Source: SHWB01 sp050246875
GTDB lineage: Bacteria > Pseudomonadota > Alphaproteobacteria > UBA6615
Assembly (NCBI GenBank): GCA_050246875.1
Contig: JBFWVF010000007.1
Span: forward strand, 124,001 to 188,000
DNA: 64,000 bases
Reading direction: 5' to 3'
Part shown: positions 16,434 to 25,011 of the stretch, piece by piece
How the letters are laid out: each line of letters begins with the position of its first letter
How positions within the stretch are numbered: the stretch's first letter is position 1
Made by a program: the position numbers and the translations under genes
Notes under the pieces: model-generated
The model's database searches: none
Told to the model about the DNA's origin: nothing
What the model saw: the letters and a program-made list of their open reading frames with translations, nothing else

Positions 16434-17045
16434 GTGTCAATACGCAGGCGTATGGCGAAGGGACCGGAGGTCGCGGCCGAGGCACCGGCGCGCGCGCCGC
16501 TCGACCGCGCCGGCTGGCTCGCTGCTGCGCTCGACCTGCTGCGCGAGGGCGGCGTCGGCGCCGTGAAGGTCGAACCGCTGGCAGCCCGGCTCGGCGTCAC
16601 CAAGGGCAGCTTCTACTGGCATTTCCGCGACCGCGCCGACCTGCTGGCGGCGCTGCCGGGCTGGTGGGCCGAGCGCCAGACCGGCCAGGTGGTCGAGGTC
16701 GCGGAGACGACGCCGGGCGGTCCGGTGGCGGCGCTGGCCGCGGTGGCCGACTACCTCGCGCGCGAGGACCCAGACCGCTACGACAACGCCATGCGCGCCT
16801 GGGCGCAGCACGACGGGACGGTCGCCGCCGTCGTCAACGCCATCGATGCGCGCCGCATCGGCCTCGCCACCGTGCTGTTCACGGAGGCCGGCCTCGCCCC
16901 CGACGAGGCGCGCTTCCGCGCCCGCCTCTGGTATTTCTACGACGTCGGCGAGCACATCACCGGCGACGCCCCGGCGAGCCTCGCCGAGCGCCGCCGCGCC
17001 TCGGCCCGCCGCCACGCCCTGCTGACGGCGGATCTCGCCGGCTGA
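16434..17045 (+). CDS. TetR/AcrR family regulator
   Basis: The GTG at 16434 has GGGAGG just upstream and gives 203 residues; an ATG at 16452 is the alternative start. The helix-turn-helix domain spans about residues 22-68 with the diagnostic LGVTKGSFYWHFRDRADLL. The C-terminal region (WWAERQTGQ..., a long helical domain) resembles the TetR_C groups of poorly characterised alphaproteobacterial regulators. Two perfect inverted repeats at the promoter imply autorepression and possible control of the divergent VOC gene. The gene ends 4 bases from the convergent vapC stop. Confidence 0.88.
   Translation: MSIRRRMAKGPEVAAEAPARAPLDRAGWLAAALDLLREGGVGAVKVEPLAARLGVTKGSFYWHFRDRADLLAALPGWWAERQTGQVVEVAETTPGGPVAALAAVADYLAREDPDRYDNAMRAWAQHDGTVAAVVNAIDARRIGLATVLFTEAGLAPDEARFRARLWYFYDVGEHITGDAPASLAERRRASARRHALLTADLAG
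16440..16453. promoter_or_regulatory. Operator-like inverted repeat, copy 2 (ATACG-N4-CGTAT)
   Basis: ATACG at 16440-16444 and CGTAT at 16449-16453 repeat the core of the upstream dyad, again with a 4-base spacer (CAGG instead of GTAG). It overlaps the start of the TetR gene, so repressor bound here would block its own expression. The centre-to-centre distance to copy 1 is 46 bases. Confidence 0.65.
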
Positions 17046-17048
17046 AGT

Positions 17049-17456
17049 TCAAAGCGCCGCCCAGTCCTCCACCGCGAGGCCCGGCACGCGCGCGAACTCG
17101 CGCGTGTTCGCCGTCACCAGCACGGCGCTGCGCCGCCGCGCCTGCGCGGCGATGAGGAGGTCGTAGGGACCGATCGGCGTTCCGGCCCGCGCCAGCGCCG
17201 CACGGATTTCGCCCGCCTCGGCAGCGTCGCCCGCGTCGAAGGACATCAGTTCCATCGGCGAGGCGAGGAAGGACTGGAGCCGGTCGGCGTTCTGCCGGCG
17301 ACGCTCGCTGCGTCCGACGCCGTACCAGAGTTCGAAGAGGACGATGGCCGGCAGCGCGAGTTCGCCGGCGGCCAGCGCCCGGTCGAAGCGCCGCACAAGA
17401 TGGGACGGACTTCCCTTCATCGCGGCAATGGCGGCGTTCGTGTCGACGCAGATCAT
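17049..17456 (-). CDS. vapC: VapC-type PIN-domain ribonuclease toxin
   Basis: The 135-residue PIN-domain protein has the acidic catalytic set D5 (MICVDTNAAI), E42 (LFELWYG), D99 (IGPYDLLIAAQA) and a TANTREF loop near 115. VapC toxins are Mg-dependent endoribonucleases, often cutting initiator tRNA or rRNA, that inhibit translation unless bound by VapB. The start overlaps the antitoxin stop by 4 bases (ATGA), the usual type II toxin-antitoxin coupling. All catalytic positions are present, so the toxin appears intact. Confidence 0.93.
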   Translation of the reverse strand: MICVDTNAAIAAMKGSPSHLVRRFDRALAAGELALPAIVLFELWYGVGRSERRRQNADRLQSFLASPMELMSFDAGDAAEAGEIRAALARAGTPIGPYDLLIAAQARRRSAVLVTANTREFARVPGLAVEDWAAL

Positions 17457-17734
17457 CGGTCGAATGGCAGTTCGTCGTCATCTTCCGGCATCGGCGGCTG
17501 CTCGCGTCCGTCTTCCATGAAGGGGACGTCGCGATAGCGGCTCATTTCCGCCCGCCATGCCTCGATGTCGAAGTCGAGCGGCTCCAGCACCACGGTCCGC
17601 CCGACGCGGCGCACGCGCACCACCTTGCCCGGCACGCGGAAAGCCTTGGGCAGCCGAACGGCCTGGCTGCGGCCATGCATGAAGACCTTGGCGAGACCCG
17701 TTTCGGCGTCGCCGTCAGCGTCGTGCGCGGCCAT
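17453..17734 (-). CDS. vapB: VapB-type antitoxin with AbrB/SpoVT DNA-binding domain
   Basis: This 93-residue protein carries a MazE/AbrB swapped-hairpin domain, recognisable from AKVFMHGRSQAVRLPKAFRV at residues 15-34. An acidic C-terminal tail (EQPPMPEDDDELPFD) would occupy the PIN active site. It neutralises the VapC encoded immediately downstream and autoregulates the pair. The ribosome site GGAGCGAG lies upstream of the ATG. An AT-rich direct repeat in the promoter is the likely operator. Confidence 0.9.
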   Translation of the reverse strand: MAAHDADGDAETGLAKVFMHGRSQAVRLPKAFRVPGKVVRVRRVGRTVVLEPLDFDIEAWRAEMSRYRDVPFMEDGREQPPMPEDDDELPFDR

Positions 17735-17754
17735 GGTCCATCTCGCTCCGGTCG

Positions 17755-17778
17755 AATGATAGATACCAATGATATATA
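17755..17778. promoter_or_regulatory. AT-rich direct repeat in the vapBC promoter
   Basis: AATGATAGATA (17755-17765) and AATGATATATA (17768-17778) match at 10 of 11 positions with a 13-base period, in an otherwise GC-rich region, 20 bases upstream of vapB. This position and AT content fit the promoter and VapB operator. Confidence 0.5.
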
Positions 17779-17803
17779 CTAGATGAAAGCCCGGTCAATC
17801 CGG

Positions 17804-18859
17804 CTACACCGGCCGCGCCGGTTCGGCGCCGCCGGCGGCGGTGGCGAGGCGGTCGTCGACGCAGGCGCCCGTCTCGAGCTGCACGGTCGAGTGGGCGATG
17901 GAGAAGTCGTCGGACAGGCGGCGCTTGATGTCGGCCAATACGCGCGCCGGATCGGTGCTAACGGCGATGCGCGCGTGCAGGGTGATGATCGGCCGCTCCG
18001 GCGTCAGCCCCCACAGATGCACGTGATGGATGTCGAGGACGCCCGGCACCGTCGCCTTGAGGTCGGCGGCGAGATGCTGCACGTCGATGCCGGACGGCGT
18101 GCCCTCGAGCAGGATGTGCGAGGACTGGCGGACGATCGACACCGCCGCGCGCAGCACCACGGCGGCGACGACGATCGACAGGATCGGGTCGGCCGGCGTC
18201 CAGCCGGTGGTCAGCACGATGGCGGCGGCGGCCAGCGCCGCGACCGAGCCCAGCATGTCGCCGAGCACGTGTACCGCGGCGCCGCGCAGGTTGAGGTTGC
18301 CGCGCCGGCCGCCGCTCAGGATGCGCCAGGCCAGCACGTTCACCACGAGGCCGGCGGTGGCGACGGCGATCATCGGCGTGCCCATCACCGGCACCGGCTC
18401 GAGCAGGCGGTCGACCGCCTCGAAGGCGATCCAGGCGACGGCGACGAACAGGGTGATGCCGTTGGCGAAGGCCGCCAGCATCTGCGCCCGGTGGTAGCCG
18501 TAGGTGCGCTCCGGGTCGGCGGCGCGGCGGCCGAGGCGGAAGGCGATCCACGCCAGCGCCAGCGAGCCGGCGTCGGTCAGCATGTGCGCGGCGTCGGCCA
18601 GCAGGGCGAGCGAGCCGGCATAGATGCCGCCCGCGACCTCGACCAGCATGAAGGCGGCGGTCAGCCCCAGCGCCAGCAGCAGGCGGCGCTCGGAATCGCT
18701 GTCGTCCCAGGGCGCGTCGGCAGGGTTGCCGAGGCGTGCGCCGTGGCCGGGCGCGATGTCGCCGTGGCCCGGATGGCGCACGCCGCTCTGGGCATGGCCG
18801 TGGCCGTCACGCCCGCCGCCGGCGCGGCGCCACGGCGGGACGTGCCCGCGCTCGGCCAT
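17804..18859 (-). CDS. Cation diffusion facilitator (CzcD/ZitB-like) metal exporter
   Basis: The 351-residue protein starts at the ATG at 18859, which overlaps the stop of the upstream gene (ATGA). A His-rich N-terminus (GHGHAQSGVRHPGHGDIAPGHG) precedes six membrane segments. The metal-site motifs of CDF zinc exporters are present: HMLTD in the second transmembrane helix and HVLGD in the fifth. The C-terminal cytoplasmic domain (from about residue 265) ends with VHLWGLTP and a ferredoxin-like fold. It should export Zn(II) or a similar cation by proton antiport at the inner membrane. Confidence 0.9.
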   Translation of the reverse strand: MAERGHVPPWRRAGGGRDGHGHAQSGVRHPGHGDIAPGHGARLGNPADAPWDDSDSERRLLLALGLTAAFMLVEVAGGIYAGSLALLADAAHMLTDAGSLALAWIAFRLGRRAADPERTYGYHRAQMLAAFANGITLFVAVAWIAFEAVDRLLEPVPVMGTPMIAVATAGLVVNVLAWRILSGGRRGNLNLRGAAVHVLGDMLGSVAALAAAAIVLTTGWTPADPILSIVVAAVVLRAAVSIVRQSSHILLEGTPSGIDVQHLAADLKATVPGVLDIHHVHLWGLTPERPIITLHARIAVSTDPARVLADIKRRLSDDFSIAHSTVQLETGACVDDRLATAAGGAEPARPV

Positions 18860-20571
18860 CAGGCGCCGCCGGCGCGGGCGCGCGCCAGTGCCGCGAGTTC
18901 CGCCGCCGCCGCCGTCGCCACGCCGGCCCAGTCGGTCGCGCGTGCCTGGCGGAACAGGCGCATCGTCGGATACCAGGGCGTGTCGTCGCGGCCGGCGAGC
19001 CAGCGCCATTCCGTCGCCGCCGGCAGCAGCGCCCAGGCCGGGCGGCCGAGGGCGCCGGCGAGATGCAGCACGGCGCTGTCGACGCTGACGACGAGGTCGC
19101 AGGCCGCCGCCAGTGCCGCCGTATCGGCGAAGTCGCGCAGCAGCGGCGCCATCGCCGTCTCCGAATCGGGCGGCAGGCCGAAGGCCTCGTCGCTCCTCGG
19201 CCCCGTCTGCAGCGACACCCAGCGCACGCCCTCGACGGCGAACAGCGGCGCGAGCCGCCGCAATTCGACGGACCGTGCGCGGTCCATGGCGTGCTCGGGG
19301 TTGCCCGCCCAGGCGATACCGACGGCGAGCTTGCCGCCGGCCGTCAGAGTGCCGCGCAGGTCGGCGGCCCGCGCCGGGTCGGCGGCGAGGTACGGCATCG
19401 GCCCCGGCAGGTCGGCGAGGGTGACGCCGAGGAGCGCCGGCAGGCCGAGCAACGGCGCGCAGAGATCGGCCGCCGGCCCTGCGGCGCGCAGCGGCCGGAC
19501 GACGATCTTCGCGTCGAGCGTGGCGAGCAGCGGCACGAGGCGCGGCTGCACCTCCAGCACCACCGTGCCGCCGCGCGCCGCCGCCTGGCGGGCGAAGCGG
19601 CAGAACTGCAGCGTGTCGCCCAGCCCCTGCTCGGCGCGAATCAGCAGCGTGCGGCCGGGGAACGGCTCGCCCGACCAGCGCGGCACCCTGGTCAGGTCCG
19701 GCCCCCAGTCGGCGAGCTTGCCGGTGCGCCAGCGCCACTCGTATTCGGTGAAGCCGGCGACGAGATCGCCGCCGAGCAGCAGCGCGTGGGCCAGCGCGAG
19801 ATGCGCCTCGGCATCGTTGGGCGTCAGCGCCAGTGCCCGCCGCGCCGCCGTCTCGGCCTCGCGCGGCCGGCCGCTCCAGCCGAGCGCGCGGGCATAGTTG
19901 GCGTGGATGTCGGCGCGCGTCATGTCGGCGCGCAGGGCGCGGCGGAAGGCGGTGACGGCGCTATCCGGCCGGCCCGCGGCGAACAGGGCGACGCCCAGCG
20001 CGATGTGCGGATCGGCGCCCTCGGGGTCGAGGGTGACGGCGCGGCGGCCGGCGGCGGCGGCCTCGTCGACCCGGCCGAGCCGGGCCAGCGCCAGCGCCAT
20101 GCCGGCCTCGGCGGCGGCGTCGCGCGCGCCGCCCGCCAGCGCCTCGCGGTAGGTCTCGGCGGCACCGGCGAAGTCGCCGAGGGCACGCTGCGCGGCGGCG
20201 AGATTGTGACGCGCCGCGCGATGGCCGGGGTCCAGCTTGATGGCCCGCGCGAAGGCGTCGTGCGCGCCGGCCATGTCGCCGGCGCCGGCCCGCGCCGTGC
20301 CGAGGTTCGACCAGTGCTGGGCGCTGTCCGGCGCCGCCGCCACGGCGCGTTCGAGCGCCGCCACTGCCTCGATGCCGCGGCCGAGCTGGAGTGCCAGCGC
20401 GCCGGCCATGCCCAGCGCCTCGGCGTTCTCCGCCTCGAGCGCCACGACGTTGCGGCAGGCGTCGTAGGCGGCGGCGATCCGGCGCCCGCGCAGCAACGCG
20501 CGGGCATTGGCGAGCATGCGCTCGACACGGGCGGTGCGGGTGGCGGCGTCCATCGCCCGACTGTGTTCCAT
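18859..20571 (-). CDS. TPR-repeat protein with glycosyltransferase-9-like C-terminal domain (paralogue 1)
   Basis: About 570 residues, depending on whether the start is the ATG at 20571 or six codons later. The N-terminal half consists of TPR repeats (for example ALERAVAAAPDSAQHWSNLGTA, AHDAFARAIKLDPGHRAARHNLA; cores only). The C-terminal half from about residue 300 has the sequence YEWRWR...PRWSGEPFPGRTLLIRAEQGLGDTLQFCRF and later VSVDSAVLHLAGALGRP and LPAATEWRWL, which resemble heptosyltransferase-fold domains. Such fusions are common in proteobacteria and presumably glycosylate or scaffold cell-surface components. It is translationally coupled to the CDF gene. A paralogue lies at 29.2-30.7 kb. 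Confidence 0.8.
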   Translation of the reverse strand: MEHSRAMDAATRTARVERMLANARALLRGRRIAAAYDACRNVVALEAENAEALGMAGALALQLGRGIEAVAALERAVAAAPDSAQHWSNLGTARAGAGDMAGAHDAFARAIKLDPGHRAARHNLAAAQRALGDFAGAAETYREALAGGARDAAAEAGMALALARLGRVDEAAAAGRRAVTLDPEGADPHIALGVALFAAGRPDSAVTAFRRALRADMTRADIHANYARALGWSGRPREAETAARRALALTPNDAEAHLALAHALLLGGDLVAGFTEYEWRWRTGKLADWGPDLTRVPRWSGEPFPGRTLLIRAEQGLGDTLQFCRFARQAAARGGTVVLEVQPRLVPLLATLDAKIVVRPLRAAGPAADLCAPLLGLPALLGVTLADLPGPMPYLAADPARAADLRGTLTAGGKLAVGIAWAGNPEHAMDRARSVELRRLAPLFAVEGVRWVSLQTGPRSDEAFGLPPDSETAMAPLLRDFADTAALAAACDLVVSVDSAVLHLAGALGRPAWALLPAATEWRWLAGRDDTPWYPTMRLFRQARATDWAGVATAAAAELAALARARAGGA

Positions 20572-20693
20572 GCCGCCACCCCGCGCGCAAGCGTCGCGGA
20601 CGGCCGGCTTGCCCGGCGCCGGCTTGCCTGCTTGCATGGTGGCGGGCGCCGGTGGCTGTCCGCACCGGCCCGACCCGCGCCCGCGGAGGAACG

Positions 20694-23186
20694 ATGGCCG
20701 ACGACCTGCCCGCGCCCCTGTCCGCCGACGCCCTGTGCTGGTCGTGCGATCCGGCCGGGCTCGACTTCCAGACGACGGCGCAACTTGCCGACCTCGACCG
20801 CGTCATCGGCCAGGAGCGCGTGGTCGAGGCGGTGACCTTCGCCATCGGCATGGAGGCCCCGGGCTACAATCTCTACGCCCTCGGCCCGGAGGGCGTCGGC
20901 AAGCAGTCGACCGTGCGCCGTTTCCTCGACGCACACGCCGCGACCCGGCCGGTGCCGCCGGACCTCTGCTACGTCGCCAGCTTCGACGACTCGCACGCGC
21001 CCAACGCGCTGCACCTGCCGGCCGGGCGCGGCCGCGCCTTCGCGCACGCCATGGACCGCTTCATCGACGACTGCCGGGCGAGCCTGCAAAGCGCCTTCGA
21101 GGGCGACGCCTACCGCACCCGCCGGCAGATCCTCGAGGAGGAGCTGAAGGACCGCCACGAGGAGGCGCTGGCCGACGTCGAGCGCGACGCCGGCGAGCAC
21201 GGCATCGGCCTGCTGCGGACGCCGATGGGTTTCGCGCTGGCGCCGGTGCACGACGGCAAGGTGGTGCAGCCCGACGTCTTCCAGCGCTACCCGGCCGAGG
21301 AACGCAAGCGCATCGAGACCGAGATCGAGCGCCTGCAGGGCCGGCTGCGCGAGGTGCTGCAGGCCGCGCCCGCCTGGGTGAAGGAAGCGCGCGACAAGGT
21401 GCGGGCGCTGAACGAGGAGACGGCGACCTTCGCCGTGCGCCACCTCGTCGCCGCGCTGCGCGAGTCCTTCGGCGACCTGCCGGAAGTGGCGGCGCACATC
21501 GCCCGCGTCGAGACCGACGTCATCGCCAATGTCGACGCCTTCCTGCAGGCCCCCGCCCCCTTCGCGCCGCCGCACGCGCCGGCGGGCCCCGGCGGACCGG
21601 GTGGAGGGCCGGGCGGCGGGCCGCAGGCGCTGCCGGTGCCGGCCGGCGAGGACGGGCCGCCGATCTTCCGCCGCTACCGCGTCAACCTGCTGGTCGACAA
21701 TGACGGCCTCGACAGCGCGCCGGTGGTTTACGAGGACAACCCGACGCACGAACGGCTGATCGGCCGCATCGAGCACCGCGCCGAGATGGGCGCGCTGCTG
21801 ACCGACTTCAATCTCATCCGCGCCGGCGCGCTGCATCGCGCCAACGGCGGCTACCTCGTGCTCGACGCGCGCAAGGTGCTGACCAACCCCTACGCCTGGG
21901 ACGGGCTCAAGCAGGCGCTGCGCCGGCGCGAGATCCGCATCGAGCCGCTGATGCGCGCGCTCGGTCTCGCGCCGACGGTGACGCTCGATCCCGAGCCGGT
22001 GCCGCTGGCGCTCAAGGTCGTGCTCGTCGGGCCGCAGATGGTCTACTACCTGCTCGCGCAGCTCGACCCGGAATTCGTCGAGCTGTTCAAGGTGGCGGCC
22101 GATTTCGACGAGTCGATCGCGCGCTCGCCCGAGACCACCGCCCTCTACGCCCGGCTGATCGCCACCGTGGCCCGGCGCGAGGGCGCGCCGCCTTTCGCGC
22201 GCGAGGCGGTCGGCCGCGTGCTCGAGGAGACCGCCCGCCGCGCCGGCGACAGCGAGAAGCTCTCGGCCCATGTCGAGGATCTCGCCGATCTCGTGCGTGA
22301 GGCGGCGTGGCACGCGCGCGCCGCCGGCCACGATCCGGTCACGCGCGGCGACGTCGAGCGGGCGATCGACGCCCAGACGCGCCGCGCCGACCGCATCCGC
22401 GAGCGCGTGCTGGAACAGATCACGCGCGGCACCATCAAGATCGCCACCAGCGGCGCCGCCATCGGTCAGGTCAACGGCCTCGCCGTCTCGGCCATCGGCG
22501 GCTTCGCCTTCGGCCGGCCGTCGCGCATCACGGCGCGCGTGCGCCTCGGCACCGGCCGCGTCGTCGACATCGAACGCGAGGTCGAGCTGGGCGGGCCGCT
22601 GCATTCCAAGGGCGTGCTGATCCTGTCGGGCTACCTTGCCGCGCGCTACGCCACCGACCTGCCGCTGTCGCTGGCGGCGACGCTGGTGTTCGAGCAGTCC
22701 TACGGCGGCGTCGACGGCGACAGCGCCTCGTCGACCGAGCTCTACGCGCTGCTCTCGGCCATCGGCGAGATTCCGATCCGGCAGGGCTTCGCCGTCACCG
22801 GCTCGGTCAACCAGGCCGGCGAGGTGCAGGCCATCGGCGGCGTCAACGAGAAGATCGAGGGCTTCTTCGATGTCTGCGCCGCGCATGGCCTGACCGGCGA
22901 GCAGGGCGTGCTGATCCCCGCCGCCAACGTCGTCCACCTGATGCTGCGCGGCCGCGTCGTCGACGCCGTGCGCGCCGGCCGCTTCCGCATTTTTCCCGTG
23001 GAGACCATCGACCAGGGCATCGCCATCCTCACCGGGCTGCCGGCCGGCGCCCCCGGCCCGGACGGCGCGTGGCCGTCCGACAGCGTCAACGGCCGCGTCG
23101 AGGCGCGGCTACGCGCCATGGCCGAGCGCCGGCTCAGCCTCGGCCGCGTCGAACAGGGCGGACGCGGCGCGGAGCCCGCGACATGA
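20694..23186 (+). CDS. Lon-like ATP-dependent protease (LonB/LonC/YcbZ type)
   Basis: The ATG at 20694 has GGAGGA upstream and yields 830 residues. A Walker A motif GPEGVGKQST occurs at residues 64-73. A helical, charged insertion fills residues 140-280, a Pro/Gly-rich linker occupies about 290-315, then the AAA continuation (HRANGGYLVLDARKVL) and a C-terminal Lon proteolytic domain. The Ser-Lys dyad is present: S677 in DGDSAS and K720 in GGVNEKIEGF, 43 residues apart as in Lon. It has no typical LonA N-domain. It degrades unfolded or specific proteins in the cytosol. Its stop overlaps the next gene start (ATGA). Confidence 0.88.
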   Translation: MADDLPAPLSADALCWSCDPAGLDFQTTAQLADLDRVIGQERVVEAVTFAIGMEAPGYNLYALGPEGVGKQSTVRRFLDAHAATRPVPPDLCYVASFDDSHAPNALHLPAGRGRAFAHAMDRFIDDCRASLQSAFEGDAYRTRRQILEEELKDRHEEALADVERDAGEHGIGLLRTPMGFALAPVHDGKVVQPDVFQRYPAEERKRIETEIERLQGRLREVLQAAPAWVKEARDKVRALNEETATFAVRHLVAALRESFGDLPEVAAHIARVETDVIANVDAFLQAPAPFAPPHAPAGPGGPGGGPGGGPQALPVPAGEDGPPIFRRYRVNLLVDNDGLDSAPVVYEDNPTHERLIGRIEHRAEMGALLTDFNLIRAGALHRANGGYLVLDARKVLTNPYAWDGLKQALRRREIRIEPLMRALGLAPTVTLDPEPVPLALKVVLVGPQMVYYLLAQLDPEFVELFKVAADFDESIARSPETTALYARLIATVARREGAPPFAREAVGRVLEETARRAGDSEKLSAHVEDLADLVREAAWHARAAGHDPVTRGDVERAIDAQTRRADRIRERVLEQITRGTIKIATSGAAIGQVNGLAVSAIGGFAFGRPSRITARVRLGTGRVVDIEREVELGGPLHSKGVLILSGYLAARYATDLPLSLAATLVFEQSYGGVDGDSASSTELYALLSAIGEIPIRQGFAVTGSVNQAGEVQAIGGVNEKIEGFFDVCAAHGLTGEQGVLIPAANVVHLMLRGRVVDAVRAGRFRIFPVETIDQGIAILTGLPAGAPGPDGAWPSDSVNGRVEARLRAMAERRLSLGRVEQGGRGAEPAT

Positions 23187-23992
23187 GCGCGATGCGGACC
23201 CGCCGGCTGGTGATGGCGATCGACCCCCGCCTCGCCTCGCCGTCGCCGCTGGACGAGGCCGCCCGCCTCGCCCGCGGGCTCGAGGCCGAGCTGACGGCCT
23301 TGCTGGTCGAGGACAGCGGCGCCTCGGCGGTGGCGGGGCTCTCCGTCGGCCGCTTCGTCGGCTACACCGGCATGGCGATGAGCGCGCCCGACGCCTCCGC
23401 CCTGCGCCGCGCCCATCGCGTGCACGAGCGGCGCGTGCGCGAGCGCCTCGCCGCCGCCGGCAGCCGCTGGTCGGTGAGCTGGTCGCTGGAGTCGGTAACG
23501 GATTTCGCGCCGGCCGACGTGGCGCAGCGCGCCGGGCGCGGCGATCTCGTCGTGCTGGCATCGCCCGGCCGGGGCCGGCCGGCGGGTGCCTCGGCGCTGG
23601 CGCTCGCCACGTCGCTTGCCGGGCCGGTCCTGCTCATCAACACGGCGGTGCGCAGCGACAGCGGCGTGCTGGTCGTCTTCACCGGTCGCCTCGCCGAACT
23701 CGACACCGCTGCCCGCTTCGCCCGCTGCCTCGGCGCCCCCCTCGCCGTGCTCGCCGCCGGCAAGGCCGAGCGGGCGCGGATCGCCCGCGCCCAGCGCGCC
23801 GTGCAGTGGCTCGCCGCGCGCGGCCTCGCCGCCCGCGTCGAGATGGCCGGTGGCGCAACGATCGAAAGCTGGCTCGACGCCGTCACCCGGACCCGCCCCG
23901 GCCTCGTCGTCCTGCGCCGCGACGCCGCCGGCCTCGACGGCCCCGCCGCCGACGCGCTGGCCGCGACCGCCTCGCTGCTGCTCGCGGACTGA
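23183..23992 (+). CDS. Universal-stress-protein-like protein
   Basis: The 269-residue product overlaps the Lon-like gene by 4 bases (ATGA), so it is co-translated with it. The N-terminus RRLVMAIDPRLASPSPLDEAARLARGLEAELTALLVED has the strand-helix-strand start of UspA-type domains. GDLVVLASPGRGRP and SLAGPVLLINT follow, and the C-terminal half repeats the pattern weakly (GVLVVFTGRLAELDTAARFARCLGAPLAVLAAG). A clear ATP-binding GxxGxxxxS motif is absent. It may be a stress-linked partner of the protease. Function is unproven. Confidence 0.6.
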   Translation: MSAMRTRRLVMAIDPRLASPSPLDEAARLARGLEAELTALLVEDSGASAVAGLSVGRFVGYTGMAMSAPDASALRRAHRVHERRVRERLAAAGSRWSVSWSLESVTDFAPADVAQRAGRGDLVVLASPGRGRPAGASALALATSLAGPVLLINTAVRSDSGVLVVFTGRLAELDTAARFARCLGAPLAVLAAGKAERARIARAQRAVQWLAARGLAARVEMAGGATIESWLDAVTRTRPGLVVLRRDAAGLDGPAADALAATASLLLAD

Positions 23993-23999
23993 AAGAAAG

Positions 24000-24136
24000 T
24001 CTCCCTCTCCGCCCCTCTTGGGGGGGAGAGGGCGGGGAGAGGTGGGGCTCTACCCGAACCGCTCTCGCACGAACGGACCCGTCGGCAACACCCCCACCTC
24101 ACCCTGCCCTCTCCGCCCCGCGGGGCGGCGAGAGTT
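24000..24136. repeat. Interspersed CTCTCCGCC palindromic repeat pair (family A, copy 1)
   Basis: Two stem-loops built on CCCTCTCCGCCCC / GGGGCGGAGAGGG lie in opposite orientation. Each carries a GGTGAGGTGGGG-type arm facing a variable centre that includes CGAACGGACCCGTCGGCAAC. The same composite occurs in at least seven other intergenic gaps of this window. It fills the gap between convergent genes and could act as a bidirectional terminator. Confidence 0.8.
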
Positions 24137-24142
24137 TTGTCG

Positions 24143-24880
24143 TCATGCCTGCCGCGCCGCGCGCTTCTTCGCCCGCGCCCGCGCGGCCAGCAGGTTCATC
24201 GTCTCGACGGCGATGGAGAAGGCGACGGCGAAGTAGAGGTAGCCGCGTGGCAGGTGGAAGTGCAGCGCTTCGGCCACCAGCGCCATGCCGATGAGCAGCA
24301 GGAAGGACAGCGCCAGCATCTTCACCGTCGGGTGCGCCTGGATGAAGGCGGCGACCGGCTCCGAGGCCAGCACCATCACCGCCATGGCGATGACCACGGC
24401 GGCGATCATCACCTCGACATGGTCGGCCATGCCGACGGCGGTGAGCACCGAATCGAGGGAAAAGACGAGGTCGAAGGCGACGATCTGGGCGACGACGACG
24501 CCGAAGGCGGCGGTGGCGGCGCGGCCGACGCCATGCTCGGGTTCTGGCTCCATCTCGTGATGGATTTCCTGCGTGCCCTTCCACAGCAGGAACAGGCCGC
24601 CGAGCCCCAGCACGAGGTCGCGCCACGACATGACGAACTCGCCGATCGTCACCAGCGGCGCGGTCAGGCCGATGATCCAGCTGATCGCCAGCAGCAGGAC
24701 GACGCGCATGCCGAGCGCCAGCAGCAGGCCGATGCGGCGGGCCAGCTTCTGCTTCTCGGCCGGCAGGCGGGCGGAGACGATCGAGAGAAAGACGAGGTTG
24801 TCGATGCCGAGCACGATCTCGAGCACGGCCAGGGTGGCAAGGCTCAGCCACACCTGCGGATCGGTCAGCAGTTCGATCAC
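24143..24880 (-). CDS. TerC-family integral membrane protein
   Basis: I choose the GTG at 24880 (GGGGGAGAGCGAA upstream) as start, giving 245 residues; the frame extends 11 codons further without support. The protein has the TerC pattern of seven to eight membrane segments with acidic intramembrane motifs EIVLGIDNLVFLSI (near residue 20) and VAFDLVFSLDSVLTAVG (near 140), the diagnostic DN and DS pairs. A charged cytosolic loop (HHEMEPEPEHG) separates the halves. TerC proteins are linked to tellurite resistance and to manganese or calcium export and metalation of secreted proteins. Confidence 0.9.
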   Translation of the reverse strand: MIELLTDPQVWLSLATLAVLEIVLGIDNLVFLSIVSARLPAEKQKLARRIGLLLALGMRVVLLLAISWIIGLTAPLVTIGEFVMSWRDLVLGLGGLFLLWKGTQEIHHEMEPEPEHGVGRAATAAFGVVVAQIVAFDLVFSLDSVLTAVGMADHVEVMIAAVVIAMAVMVLASEPVAAFIQAHPTVKMLALSFLLLIGMALVAEALHFHLPRGYLYFAVAFSIAVETMNLLAARARAKKRAARQA

Positions 24881-25011
24881 TTCGCTCTCCCCCACACGCC
24901 CCGGTGCCCACATGTGGTGGAAGCCGCGCGCCGGCGCAAGCCCGGCATATCGCGTTTCCCGTCGGCGGCAGCGGCGTGTAGTGTGGCCGCAGGCTTCGCA
25001 GCGACAGGCCC

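Noticed and set aside
19920..22937. A 1005-codon minus-strand frame spanning the Lon-like gene and part of the TPR gene
   Set aside because: Residue composition is a mirror of coding GC bias, and the opposite strands carry the Lon catalytic dyad and TPR motifs.
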